DNA from: Strix aluco
Lineage: Eukaryota; Chordata; Aves; Strigiformes; Strigidae
DNA length: 64,000 nt
Reading direction: 5' to 3'
Assembly: GCF_031877795.1 (NCBI RefSeq)
Contig: NC_133943.1
Span: 7,867,001-7,931,000, forward strand
Both the position numbers and the translations under genes were made by a program. Of this stretch, positions 46,076 through 58,680 are shown in pieces (positions within the stretch are counted from its first letter, which is position 1; every line of letters starts with the position of its first letter). Below the pieces are notes generated by a model that did no database searches, was not told the DNA's origin, and saw nothing but the letters and a program-made list of their open reading frames with translations.

Positions 46076-49000
46076 AGGCCCAAGATCAGCATGTCTGGGA
46101 CAGACCAAGGGCCCCTTCAGCTCAGAATCCCAGCACTGGTCCTGGCCAAGAGCAGGTGTGATGGAGAGAGCAGGAGGGATCAGGCAGACTTGAGGGACAC
46201 CTCCCTGGCATCCACCCATCTGGGTCCCAGAGCTTGTCTCAGTGCTTAATAGCTCTTGATGGATTTTTTTCTTCCTAGAATTTGTCTAATCACTTTCTGG
46301 AGCCTTGCAAAATTTTGGCATTTGCAGTATCTTCTGGTAATAAGTCTCTGGCTGAAGGGTGCGCTGTGGGAGGAGGTTTGTATGCTTTCAAAGCCTCTGT
46401 CTGCAGTGCTGGGATCTAAGTCACATATGAGGATGGGAAACATGAATGCAGAGGTAAAGAGTTTATTCCTCATCACTACAAAGTGCCACAGTGGGAACAG
46501 AGTCTCTGAAGTCTCAATTGCTTAAATGGAAATAAAACTGTCACCAGCTGCATTATCAGAGTCTGTCCTCAGCCCTCTGCTCTCTCTGGGGCCCTGGAAA
46601 TGGCACATCCCAGAGCAGCTGAAAACAAGCCACCAGGATGAGCCGCAATTGCTGTTTAACAGCTTTAGATCAGAAAAAAAACCCCAACAAAGCTCACACT
46701 TAAACAAATGTACCCATTGCACTGGAGTGAGCTGAGCCTCTGCCCGCATTCAAAGTGAAGCACGTGTCAAGAGCTCTGTTGGGAAGGGGCAGTTTGGTGA
46801 AGCCAAGAGTTGCGATAGAGAGATGTGACCAGACCAGCAAAGGCTCAGCTTAATGACAGCCCCTCCTCTGGCCCCTCAGACCTGCAGTGCCAGCTCAGGC
46901 CACTCGTCCCCATCCCACCACCATGGCCAAGTGCCAGGCTGGGGCTGTCCTCAGCTTCCCCAGTGCCACCAGCACGGTGGCTTCCAGCCAGCGTTTCATG
47001 CAGCAAGCAGCTCCAACTGGACATGCGCAAAATAAATCCTATTAAGCTGCAAACGGCATGAAGTAAAGGCAAATAAGCTGCAGCAATAACCATGTACTTT
47101 CCCTGCCAGAGGCTGGGGACAGGGGGCAGTGGGGCCCTGAAAGTGCCCAGCGAGGACACAGCTCCAGACTGAGCTAATGGCACATGTGCAGCCGAGAGAC
47201 TTTAGCATCACAGTTAATTGTGATGAGCAATAAAATTCCAGCTGGGGATGAAGGTCCCAGCGTCTGCCAATTAGTCCTGGCATCCTGAAGACAGACTGTA
47301 ATGGGATTATTGAACCAGTCCTATTATGCACTAAAGTGTTCGGGGAACCTCGCCACTGTGCCGCTGCCGAGCTGATGAGAGCGATGTGCACACCAGCACA
47401 CGCTGGGAAGGGCTACGTGGGGAGCTGGGATGGGAACCAGGCACCCGCCCACCCTTCCCACAGAAAATAAGCACTTTTCTCACTCCCTGGCTGAAGCATT
47501 CATCATGCCAAAGGTGTTTGAGTTGACAAGCAAGTGGTAAAGCTAGGCAGTGACCAAGATTTTGCTATTTAAGATAAAAATGGTTTAGTTTTCTCTCTTG
47601 AAAGACAAACCCAAAGAAGCTGCATCAGCCCCCAGCTGAGAATATTTAAAAGGCAGCACTGATGCAAGAAGCTGTTTGCTTGGCCATCTTACTATAATGG
47701 CAGGTAGTTGTGATTTGGAGCTTTTTCCTTGGCAGCCCTGCTGAGATTTCGTGTTTATAACACTACAATTAAGGGTGGGAGGATGGGCTCAGCCTGCCAA
47801 AGGAGCCGCTGCTCTCTCCAGCTCACAGGTGACATTTGGAGCCGGCGGGTTCACCACGGCAGACGATGGGAGCATCCTGCAGACTCCTCATCTCAGCAGC
47901 TGCTGAAAATACGTGTCCCTCTGGCTCCGCTTGCTGCAAGCGTTGCTGGAGGGATCTCTCTTTGATGGGAGAGAGACCAAAACTGCTCTTTAGCTGACAG
48001 CAATGCTGGCAAACCCCTGCCACAGAAAGGTGCAGATGTTTGTGTTGTGAGTGCTGCACCCTCACCTCTCCCCGTGCCTCCCAGGAGGATGCCCCTGGCA
48101 GTCGGCAGCTCGGAGCCAGGCACCACACCATAGCCCCTGCGATGCCATCCTCAACCCTTCCTGGAGCTCTGAAGCCACTAATCACCCCAGAGAGCCCCCA
48201 GCCTGATCTGGAGCTGAGTTCTCCTGAATTGTCACACAGTGCCCACGGCCTCTGTCCCCCTTGGTGCCCACCACTTGCTGCTTTTGGCTGAACGGCCAAA
48301 ATGTGGCTTCATTTTGCGCTCTGAACTTGGCCATAGAGACAAAGTAATACTGTGCTGAGAAAGGTCATCTCCTTCTCATGGCTCACTCCAAAACTTCTCC
48401 TCTGGCACAAGGACCTGACTATCAAAGGGCTTTCCCAACTCCTTGATGGAGGGACCTGGGAGCTGTCTGCTGGGGTCCAGCCCCTTCACTCAGTCCCGTC
48501 CCCCCTCGGCAGCGCTGCTTCTGCAGGATTTGGGGGGCAGGAGCTCCGGCAAGCCGGGGATGGTGTCTGCCTCGGGGGAGGACCGCAGCCATGGCAGGTT
48601 TGCAGGCAGATGACAGAATTGAATCAAATGCCATTTATTAAGCAATAAAGGGGCAGACTAAGCAGAAAATGAGTGAGGTGGGAGAGGATGGGTTCTGGGC
48701 TGTGTCTGCGGGAAGCATTAGCAGGACATGGTTTACAGGGATGAAAAGCCATTTGATTATTAGGGCAACATTTAGTGCTCATGGCTTGAGGAGAGGAAAT
48801 GCTGCTGCTATTCTCCCTGCTTAACGTAGCACAGAGCCAGGACTTGTCCAACCATGCCCGAGGACTGCAGCAAGGCGGAGGAGCGCAGCCACCGCAGCTG
48901 AGGCTGTGCCATGATCCAGGGAAAGGTCAGCAAAGGTCCTTCTGCCAGAGCAAGGCTGCTCTGCCCATGCTGGGCTGCAGCCAGTCATGCCTAAAAAAGC

Positions 49001-49438
49001 ATTACAAGAGTCTGAATTTTATCTCCAATCCATAAGGGGCTTTGCTTTTCCACCTGGGAGCCTGCTGCGAGGTGCCTCGAGATGGGGATCCATTTCACCT
49101 TTATCCTCCTGGGCAGATGTCCCCAGGCTCCTGGGAAAGCTCAGCCAAGATGATGGGCACATCTCGGAGCCCAGGGAGATGCAGGGAAATGCCCTGGGAG
49201 CCCCCTGTGACCCATAAGCTGCTCTGATGTCCCCATGAGGCCAAGTAACACAGCCTGCAGCCACACTCCGAATTGACTCTGAATCCATAATTTCCACTGC
49301 ATTAATTTCTACTTATTATTGATCATCTTGTAACACGCTAGGACTGTGCTTTGCTCCACCAGCCATGAGATATGAGCCCATCAATATTTGGCTGTGGTAA
49401 ATGGTGTGCCCTTAGGAGCCACCCTCCCCTTGTGGTGG
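46076..49438. other. Intergenic DNA between the two pentamer arrays
   Basis: No gene supported. An AT-rich segment at about 47205-47345 (TTAATTGTGATGAGCAATAA, CCAATTAGTCC, GGGATTATTG) looks like a conserved element candidate. Confidence 0.45.
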
Positions 49439-49720
49439 GGAGAGGAGAGGAGAGGAGAGGAGAGGAGAGGAGAGGAGAGGAGAGGAGAGGAGAGGAGAGG
49501 AGAGGAGAGGAGAGGAGAGGAGAGGAGAGGAGAGGAGAGGAGAGGAGAGGAGAGGAGAGGAGAGGAGAGGAGAGGAGAGGAGAGGAGAGGAGAGGAGAGG
49601 AGAGGAGAGGAGAGGAGAGGAGAGGAGAGGAGAGGAGAGGAGAGGAGAGGAGAGGAGAGGAGAGGAGAGGAGAGGAGAGGAGAGGAGAGGAGAGGAGAGG
49701 AGAGGAGAGGAGAGGAGAGG
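49439..49720. repeat. Pentanucleotide array (AGAGG)56
   Basis: Bases 49441-49720 are 56 perfect AGAGG units with no interruption. It is the same unit and strand as the GGAGA half of the array at 45.8 kb. Pure polypurine/polypyrimidine and therefore able to form H-DNA. Confidence 0.98.
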
Positions 49721-52700
49721 ACCAATAACCTCCTCCTAAGGACATGTTTGAGTTATTTAATCTGCAAATTTTCCTGCAGTCCCCAAGGCAGGAGAAGGCT
49801 CCAGCCAGGCAGAGGCAGAAGCAGGAGTTTTGCTGGGAGCAGTGGCTGCAGGGCAGGGTTGTAATGAGCTGATGAACAAGTGCCAGTCTGGTTACCATCC
49901 AGATAAAACCCACTGCTCATTTATCCCAGGGGTGAAGCAGGGGCTTCATGTGGGAAGCACCCTGCAGACCCCAGGCAGCTGCCTCCAGCCCTGCTCACCT
50001 GCTCCAGGGCCCTGCAGGGTCTCCTCGGTGCTTTAAGCAGCCTTCACACCCGCTGCCTAATGAAACATGCAGGCAGCAAGGGGAGAGGGGGAGGCTCGGT
50101 GCTGGAGGGTCTCCCAAAAACAAACAGCACTTTGGTTTATTAAAAATCAGATGCTCAATGGCTCAGCTCACATTTGGGACTCAGGTACAAGAGTCACATG
50201 TGTGCTGCAAGAAAGTGGGTGCCCACAGCCAGTGAACGCACCGTCAGGGCAGCCTCTGTGGATATGGGAGGTAGGAGCAACATCAGAGGGGGTTTGCTCC
50301 TCACGTTGCAGGGTGGGAGGTGGGCAGCAGCAGGGACCGTGCCCCTCGGCAGCACTTCGTGTGATGAGGTGCATTAAAGGACAGAGCCGCTGCGGCATCA
50401 GCTGCTTGGGAGATGCTGGGAGGGAGGGAGCATTGATCTCTTCCCAGCTGACACTTTCTGTGACCAGCAGCAGCAATTAGAGTATCCCCGAGGATGATGT
50501 GGAGCTACCGCAGAGCACTAACGACAAGCAGCAGAGGCAAGACAGAAGGACTCGGTCCTGGTTGTGCTGGTGATGCTGCACGCTCACAGCTTCATGCCCA
50601 GAGGATCTGAAGTGTGCACTAAGAGCCCCAGTGCTGTCGCTTGTGTCCCATGACACCACAATGGCTCCTCACTCCAAGGAGAACACACTGGGATGTCTCT
50701 TACTTGCTAACAGGGTCCTCATGCCAGGGAGAGGGAAGGACTGCTGGGGGCCTTCCCCAGGACAGGCAGGAGAGGACTTGAAGTTGGTCTCAGGACAAGG
50801 GCAAGATCAAATTGCTCAAGCAGGCGGTGAGCAGCAGCATTTCCCACCATTGATGTAGCTCTCATTTGGCTTTGGGTTTCCCTCTTATCCCTCTCCTACC
50901 CTGAAGGGCTTTCTGCACACAGGAGGGATCTCTTCCCAAAACCCTCACCTTGAAATATCGTGTTATTGATCCTCCCAGCATGTTAAGACACCACCTCCCT
51001 GCCATCCTCTGCTAATTGCAAGATAAACCTGGATTTGAGGAAGGATGTCACATAACGTTTGAGTGCACGAGGGAGTGAAGGGACACCAAACATGGACAGC
51101 CAGAACAGGGACACCCAGTGAGACAAGGGGCTTGCAGTGAGGTCCCCGGAAAGTACTGGAAATTGCAGAGTTCACTCCACAGACCCATTAGTTTGAGCAA
51201 GGTGATGGGTTTCTTTATGTTGCAAGAGCTGATATGCCTTCAGATGACCTGCTGTAAACTGAGACATGAGGGACAGGACAAGGGCTGGGTCTCCTTGCAG
51301 TGGGACAGGCACACCCCTGTAACGCTGCTCCTCCTGACAGAGCTCACACCCGACTCAGCAGCTGGTCCATCACTGAGCAGAACTGCTCTTGCCTCGAGCA
51401 CCTCCTCAGCTCTGGACACCTGAGTGAATCCTCCAAGAAAGCAGAAATCCCCCAGCACAGGACATCATGCTGTTGGCATGGCCGCATGCACCAGCTTCCT
51501 GTAGGATATATTAAAAATTTTTACTGTAGGTAACTTTTGTTGTTGTGAGCTGCAGACTCAGAAATGCTACTTTCTTGCCTTTGTCAGAAAACAGAGCAGC
51601 TCTGAATGTGCATTAAAACCCAGCACACACAATTTATTCAAACCGCCTGAACTTCTTGTTCTGGTGTATTATCTGCCAGCATCTGCCCTGGGAGGCATTA
51701 CATGGCATTTCTCTGCACAGAGCCCCAGTCCATCAGAGCTTTGGTGTTTTAGATCATATTTCCTCAATAAGACATAAGCTGTTGGAAAAAAAGTGCAAAC
51801 ATGCTGCAAAAATGACAGGGAGCCTGCGAGCACATATGGAGAGAAGACAAAGCAAGTTTTGGGTTTCCCGTCCACGCTCTCTTCAGTGTCCTATTAAATT
51901 TGCAAACCAACCAGAGGCAGAACCACGTAAAGCCCAGCTGTTTTGCAGCCGTGCAGCGGGAATTGCTCTCAGCCCCATGCTGCAGTTTGTCAAATGACGT
52001 TTTCGTCTTTAGAGGCTCTTAATTAGCCCCTTAATCGTTCGCCAAAACCCTCTTTGGTTTTGCAGCCTGCATGTTGGGATGGGGCAACCCTGGATGCAGG
52101 ATCCCAGTGTCCAGGATGATGCTGCCCTATTCCCGCAGGACCGTTCCAGTTCCCTCTATAACCTCTATGGAAATACACAGCGGCTCTTCCCTCCAGCCCC
52201 TCAATATTTTTTCCAAGTCTTTTTTTTCCCCAAGAATCTTAGAAACAGGCTCTCGCTTTGGGCTCCATTACTGTAAAGCACTGATGCTATAAATAAATGG
52301 CAACAGCCTCAAACCTCTGGGCAGAGGTTCCTCCTCTGGGGGTGACCCCCTCCCAAGCCAGGCTGCTCCCTGCGGCTGTGATCCTGCTCCCTCAAAAGAG
52401 CATGGGGCACCCACAGAGCTCTGGGAGGGCTCAGAGAGGGTTGCATCATGCCTTCAGCCTCTGCCAGCCCATGCAAGAGCGGGGACGCCGGTGTCCCCTT
52501 CCCGCTAAGCTCAGGGATGAAGCAGGACCTAAAGCGTCACAGGGCTCCTAAGCAACCCAGAGGAGGAGCAGCCAAACAGCTCTCCTTTTATTGATTTATT
52601 TATGGAGAATGAGATATTAATGCAAGACCTGTTGTTTGAACTGGTTTCTTCTCGCCGTGCTGAGAGAGAAGCCCTGCTGTGCCCGGGTGTGTGTGTGTGT

Positions 52701-55700
52701 GCGTGCGTGGAGGCATGTGCAGAGTGCTAATCCCTGCCCGGTCCCCTCCTCACTCCATCTGTTCCTTCGGATGATTTGCTTTGACTTCTCAACTTCCTAT
52801 TCCCCTTTCCCCACCCAGAGCAGGGAGAGGCTGGCAATTAAAATGTTAGCAGGGGGGAAACGTTTCATAATGCACACGATTATTCCTTAGTTCAAGGAAT
52901 TTTAATTAGCTGAAAATACAGAACAAGTTTTGCAGGTTGGACCCTGCAGCCTTGTGGTGAGACGTCGCTGGCTGCCGTCTCCTGCCTGCAACATGCCTTG
53001 GATGGTCCATTTTGGCTCGGTCAGAGCGTGTGCCTGAGATTTTCCTGCAGCTTTGTTATTATTTTTATGTCTTGAGTTTTATAATGTACAGGCTTTACAG
53101 CAAATTTTTGCAATTTTTTTATCTTGGTTTTGGTTTTTGCTCAGTAGCATAACGAGACGATGGGATTTATGGGCAGCTCTGGGTTTTCTGTTACAGCTTT
53201 TCTTAGCAAGATCATCACTTTTGTCACTACCTTTGCTGGCCTTTCTGTCTGGCTTTGGTGGTCCCCAAGAGACGCAGCCCACATTAGTCTCCAGCAGTTG
53301 TTCGAGCAACCCAAGCAGTGATCACACAGGAGCTGTTGTAGCCAAATAAAAGTTTCAAGAACAGCAGGGTTTTAAAAGTCTTCTGAGATATTTCTGCTGT
53401 CATCCATTAACACCAGCTTGAGCAAAGCCCTGTTACAGGGGACAATGGCAAAAAGCATCCTCGGTTGGAAGGCTGAGGACTAATGCAGCAGTCTTGAATG
53501 ACCAGCCAGGGACTGAGAAAGCAGCTGAAAGCTGCGGCAAAGACAGGAACTATAAACTGGCAAAAGAATAAAAAGAACCGGGGTGTTGTTTCTTAATGAT
53601 GCCAAACTCAGGACCCAGGTGGAAAAGGTGTGAGCTACCTCCAGCTTGTGCCCAAGATGCTCCGGGAGGAGCTGAGCCATGGCCGAGGAAGCAAAGGCTC
53701 TGCCCAGCCATGAATTTGGGGCTGGGATTTTGGGGACAGCAGCTGTGAAAGCTGAGGAATCCCCAGAGGCCAGCAGGGATGAACCTTCCTGCGGTTTTGT
53801 GATGAAGGGAGAGCAAAGAGCATCCTTCAGCTGAGATTGTGGTGAGATTTTGGGAAAACACCCCGCCGGGCAGACAGCAGCATTTGCAGGCTGATTCCTG
53901 ATCCAGCCCCGTCTCAGAAGCAGGGCACTCAAAACACAACATCGACCGTGTTTTACCTTAAGTGGGCTAATGAGATTCACTCATTAAAAACCCTGCCAGC
54001 CCACCCACCCACCCAGCAAGAGTGTGAGGATAAAGATCCAGCAAAAATCTTCTCCCGCTTGATTTTGCGGAGTTAACACTTGAGTCTTGTGATTTCCTTT
54101 GGCTGGATCTTCAGAGAGGGCACCGAAGGGCAAAAGGATGCCGGTACTGCACACTTGCTCCTTCAGCATCTTTCAAGGAAGGACAAGAGCCAACAGCTCC
54201 CTTTTCACACCCTCATTCTGACAATTTGCAGAGACAAGGACATTTCCATGGTTTTGCATACACTTTGCAAATATTGCACCACAGGTTTGGTCAAATACCG
54301 CATTTTTTTCCCCTTGGGAGAAAAATCCCAGTTGCAATGTGGTCCACGACAGTGCTAAGACAAGTGCAGGGACTGGACATGTCCTTTACAAGGGTGCATT
54401 TCCTAAATCTGTGGTTTAGCTTAGCAATTATAAGATCATTATCTTGCAAGTGCTTCCCTGGAAAAGACCAAGAAGGAATCACTAGGGGGTTTTACACAAG
54501 TGGCACAGCCACCTGGCAGGCAGCATGCGGGCAGGGCCGACCCCGTATGGGATGGAGCTGGTTTGCCCAACCTCCTCGTGGGCTTCCCCGAGCTCTGCTC
54601 TTTCCGGGGCCACTTCTCGCACCAACATCCCCCTCCTTGCCACTCAAGAAAAAATAAAGAAAGGAGGAATTTCTAGAGATCCAACTGTCTTGACATAGAA
54701 AGCCTTTCCCATAGCAGGAGCTCTCCTCCCCTCCTCCCCGCAGCAGCAGGGGCATGGCAGGGCTGAATCTGCCCTCCAGCAAGATGAGAAATTGCTCACT
54801 GGGCAGCGTAAATATTTCAGCAGCGTTGTCTCCCATGTTTAACGCTCTGTCCACTTCTGTGGACTCACTGCTAATCCCTTGAGGTTCTGTGCAGAAGCAA
54901 AACTGAGCCCCCAGCCCTGAAGAAAAGCACCCTAATTGTTTCCTGTTTTTAAAGAAAAGTGGAAAAAAAAAAAGATGAGTTTGTTCATGCTTTATGTGCT
55001 CCTAAAGCCTGGCTGGGCTGTGAATCGCTCAGCTCTGCACGAGGCCGGGGTCAAGCTGGGGCAAACCGAAGTAAACACAAGCCAGGATGAAGTGACCAGC
55101 TGAGCAGCACTTTGGTCCAAAGCCAGCCCTGGAGGCACGGCCAAAGTTGTGTGTTCAGGCCCTTGATCTTTGCATCACCAGAGAGCTGGACCTTCAGGAA
55201 CGTTACAGACCCAGGTCCCTGGGGATGGTCACCACAGACTCTGGTAGCCATCCATCCTGAGAAGCTGTCTGGGCTGGCAGCAGGGCAAGCCATTGCCCAT
55301 GTGCTGACCTCCGGGGCTTCCTGGTGGCCAAGGGCTGTTAGAAACCACTGCAGGGACACACACAGACTTAGTGGGCTGGAGACACTTGCCCACAGCCCCT
55401 GGGCAAGGGAAAAACAAAAGGCTCAGCCTGGAGCAGGGGAGGTTGAGGGGTAATGCTGGGATGTGCGTCCCAGCTCCAAGGGCAGGGTAGATGGAGGCAG
55501 GATATGAGCAGAGGAGACAAATATCAATTGGAAATGACATTGGTAGAGCTGGTCCTGCCCCAGAGCTGAGAGGTGTGATCTCTAGTGATCCCTTCTATGA
55601 AAGCTGCCTGTGGAAAATAAAAATAATTATATGCATCTGAGATTCACCAGCAACACATAACCTACATCAACAAGGCATTAGCAAAGCTTCCCTCCCCAGA

Positions 55701-57419
55701 ATCGCAACCAGCCAGGCCAGCAAGACATTATCCCATTATATTTGGGAACACGATGAGAAATCTTGTATGGTTTCCCTGCAAGGGACAAAGCAAATAGGGC
55801 CGGTTTCTTTGGCAGAGCCACAAAAAATGTCAGAGAAGGAGAGGGCCGGGCTTTGCCAGCGCTGGGTGAGGTGAGGCAGCAGCGAGGGATACTGATGGAG
55901 CACAGCTGTGTCTGCAGGACACAGCTGCTGCAGGACCAGAGCCAGGCTGGGCTGGTGCAACACAACCCAAACCCAATCTGTTAAGCAGGGAGAAATGATA
56001 TCAGGAAAATGACATTTCCAGCTTTAGCAGAGAGAGTGTACTCAACAGGAGGAGTTAGCAGAGACATGAGACGCTCAAGGGGTGCTTGCTATCAGAAATC
56101 CAAAAAAAAAAAAAAAAAGGAGCAATCAAAAGAAAAAGGGGCAAGGACGTGGGATAAAAGCAGAGCTGCAGACACTAGTAATAGAAATCTTTGGCAGAGG
56201 CACAGCTCAGCATTCATCTTTCCCAAACTGCTGGAGGACTCAGGCTGACCTGGGCATCTCTATCCTTCATCCCACATAAGACTGATAGCAGCTCCAGGAA
56301 GAACAACGCCTGTCCTCAGCAGCCTGTGGTCAAAATATTAATAAAAAAAAAAAGAGGCAGAAAGCAATTGAAGCCCAGGAGAGTGAGGCGAATTTAAAAC
56401 CAGGTAGGAATTTCCCAGGAGACCAGTTTGTTGGCTGAAAATGCCACTCTCATAAAAATGAAAATTTTTCCTTTGGGAAAATTTCAAGATTGATGAAAAA
56501 TTATGAGTTTCCTCTGGGAGAAGGGGTGGGAGAACTGGAGACATTTGCCTAGTCCCATTTCTGCCTTCAGAGAGAAAACAAAATTAATGGGCACCGGTTG
56601 AGCAGTCACTCGTCGAGCTGAGAAATCCCACTGAGCTCTCCTAAAGCTTTTTCCACCCGCCCTGAACATCTCCTCCCATGAAAAAAAAAAAAATCCAATA
56701 TTACATTTTTCCCCAATTCAGGTCAAAAATTGGCTTCAGAATCACATTCTTGGGTATGGAATGGAATTTCATTTTCCAGCTGGCAGCAGCAACTTTGCAT
56801 CAGCAAAACCTGCGCTCTCTGCAGTGTGTCCTGTCTAGCCTGCCCCAGTGTCACCAGTTTAATTAGCTGCCATCCCCAGTGCCTGTGGCTCAGCAAATAA
56901 ACCTCATGTGAATAAACTCCGCTGTGCCAGCCAAGCTGAACTCCTGCTTGCACCAGGGAGAAATCAGTGCCTTTCTCCCCATTTTTTTTCCCCAAGACTT
57001 CATGCCTGGCAGAAATTAAAACTCAGAAGATGGCCCCGGGTGGATTCATACCCACCTCAGTCACTCAATCTTGTCTTTTATCTTAGGAGGAAAATAGGAA
57101 AAAAGGGACCTGAGGGAAGTGAATCCTCCACTGAGCCTTGATGCGTGGCTTTCCAGGCTGTCAGTGTCTGCCTGGGAGTAGGATTAATACCCGTCATGGG
57201 CACTCGTGGAGGCAAAGACCATCCTCACCAGATGCAGGAGGGTGCAGAGAAGGGACAGAAGGGCCATCTCGGGGTACAGAGCACAAAGATGGGCTGGAAA
57301 AGCTGGGCTTTAAGCTCAAAAAGAGCAGGTTGTAACAAAGTGATAATGGGAAAAGTGATGGCAAGGAAGGGAGGTGTTGGTTCTTCATCCCCTGCTGGTT
57401 AGGACAAGGTGGGATGGAC

Positions 57420-57655
57420 TGAAACAGCAGCAAGAATATTTGAGTTTAGACATCAGGCAAACCCTTTAACGACAACAATGAAGCATGGGGCAGGTTGGTC
57501 AGGGAGAAGGCAGACACGCTGTCACGGTGAAGAACAGACCAGATGCACATCTCCCCGGAGAGATGTGGGTGGAGCTGGTCCTGCCTGGACACAGGGCTCC
57601 GGACTAGATAAACTGCTGAGGTTTCCATGGCTCCATTTTCAGCCGGTCCAGTCCA
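57420..57655 (+). mobile_element. Decayed CR1-type LINE 3' fragment, plus orientation
   Basis: GAATATTTGAGTTTAGACAT, then TCAGGCAAACCC, later CAGGTTGGTCAGGG and GGACTAGATAAACTG, follow the order of the CR1 3' end. It is highly diverged and without the terminal 8-bp repeats. Confidence 0.45.
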
Positions 57656-58379
57656 GGGGCCTGACTCTGCCTGACTCCCTGCGGGGCATCAGTTTACAGC
57701 CACTTTTTATTCACTTTGCCACTCTTTTTCCCAAATGATAGCAGTACCTACCAAAGGCTTAGGTACCCAGATGGGACACCATGGAGGGAACTGGATTTAC
57801 TGAGCTGCAAGGCAAACCTGCACATCCCCGTGTGAGCCAAGGGGGCTGGCAGCACACATGACTGGGCACAGCGAGTGGGGACAAGGACATCTGCTTGAAA
57901 ATTTTGCATGGGCTCAGGCAGCAGAAGGGACTTGGAAAATACCTCAGAGAGGTTTGTTGAAGTGAGGTTTTTCTTGCTTGGCTCCATTGACCGGATCGGG
58001 AATCTGCAACTGGTATCTCAAAGTGCTAAATTGATCACTTTCCCCTTGAATACATGATCAGGGACTTCTCCAGAAAGATATTAGAAGATGGTCGGGATAT
58101 TTTCTCTCAAGAAGAGAAGCAGCACCAATGGGCAGGACTGCATCTACCAGGCTGACCTGCATTTCCCTGCATCCCACAGCTGTGCCCTGCTCCTTCCCCC
58201 ATGGCTCAGCCACCAGCTCCTTCCCCCTCTGCCCCATCCACGCCAAAACCGTCTCCCCATGGCAATGAGCAGCAGTGCACTCGGGGACAGGGTTTCATCT
58301 TGCTCTCAGGGTAGAGGAGGAGAGAGGGAGGGATGCACAGGAGGGGGTAACCCTGCTGCTATGGAGTTTACCAGCCTTT

Positions 58380-58680
58380 TATGGTGCCTGATTTTTGTCA
58401 TCTGCAAAGCTATCAACTGAAAACGTCAAATTAGTGCTGTTAGTCCACTACGTGGCTCTTATCTGCGTCTCTCAGGATGGAAGACACTTCAAGATGATTA
58501 TTGTTCCCCACTGCTCCTGAAATGAAATCGGCCCTCCCGGAGCACTAAAAGGGAACCGAGAAATTGTTTGCCTGAATTTGCATGAAAAGCCTTGGAGATG
58601 TAATGAAAGGGGATGACAGGCCCAGTGTCACCTTCTGCCAGCTAAATGATGGAAGAAAAATTTTCCTTTGTGTTTCTGCT
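58380..58680. other. Candidate conserved non-coding element
   Basis: AT-leaning segment with TCAAATTAGTGC, GATGATTATTGTTCCCC, TTTGCATG and GAAATCGG. Contains an octamer-like TTTGCAT. No ORF or repeat accounts for it. Confidence 0.25.

Noticed and set aside
45634..46249. Long open frames on both strands encoding EERRG or LLSSP repeats
   Set aside because: They are products of a five-base repeat without stop codons; every frame is open. No start, splice or family support.
49439..49720. Array-type repeat such as CRISPR
   Set aside because: Pure pentamer without spacers in a vertebrate genome; a microsatellite.
49338..49913. 191-codon minus-strand and 158-codon plus-strand frames through the second array
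   Set aside because: Same cause: pentamer repeat translated in all frames.
56102..56118. Run of 17 A as the tail of a retrocopy
   Set aside because: No gene-like or SINE-like body precedes it and no target-site duplication is apparent.
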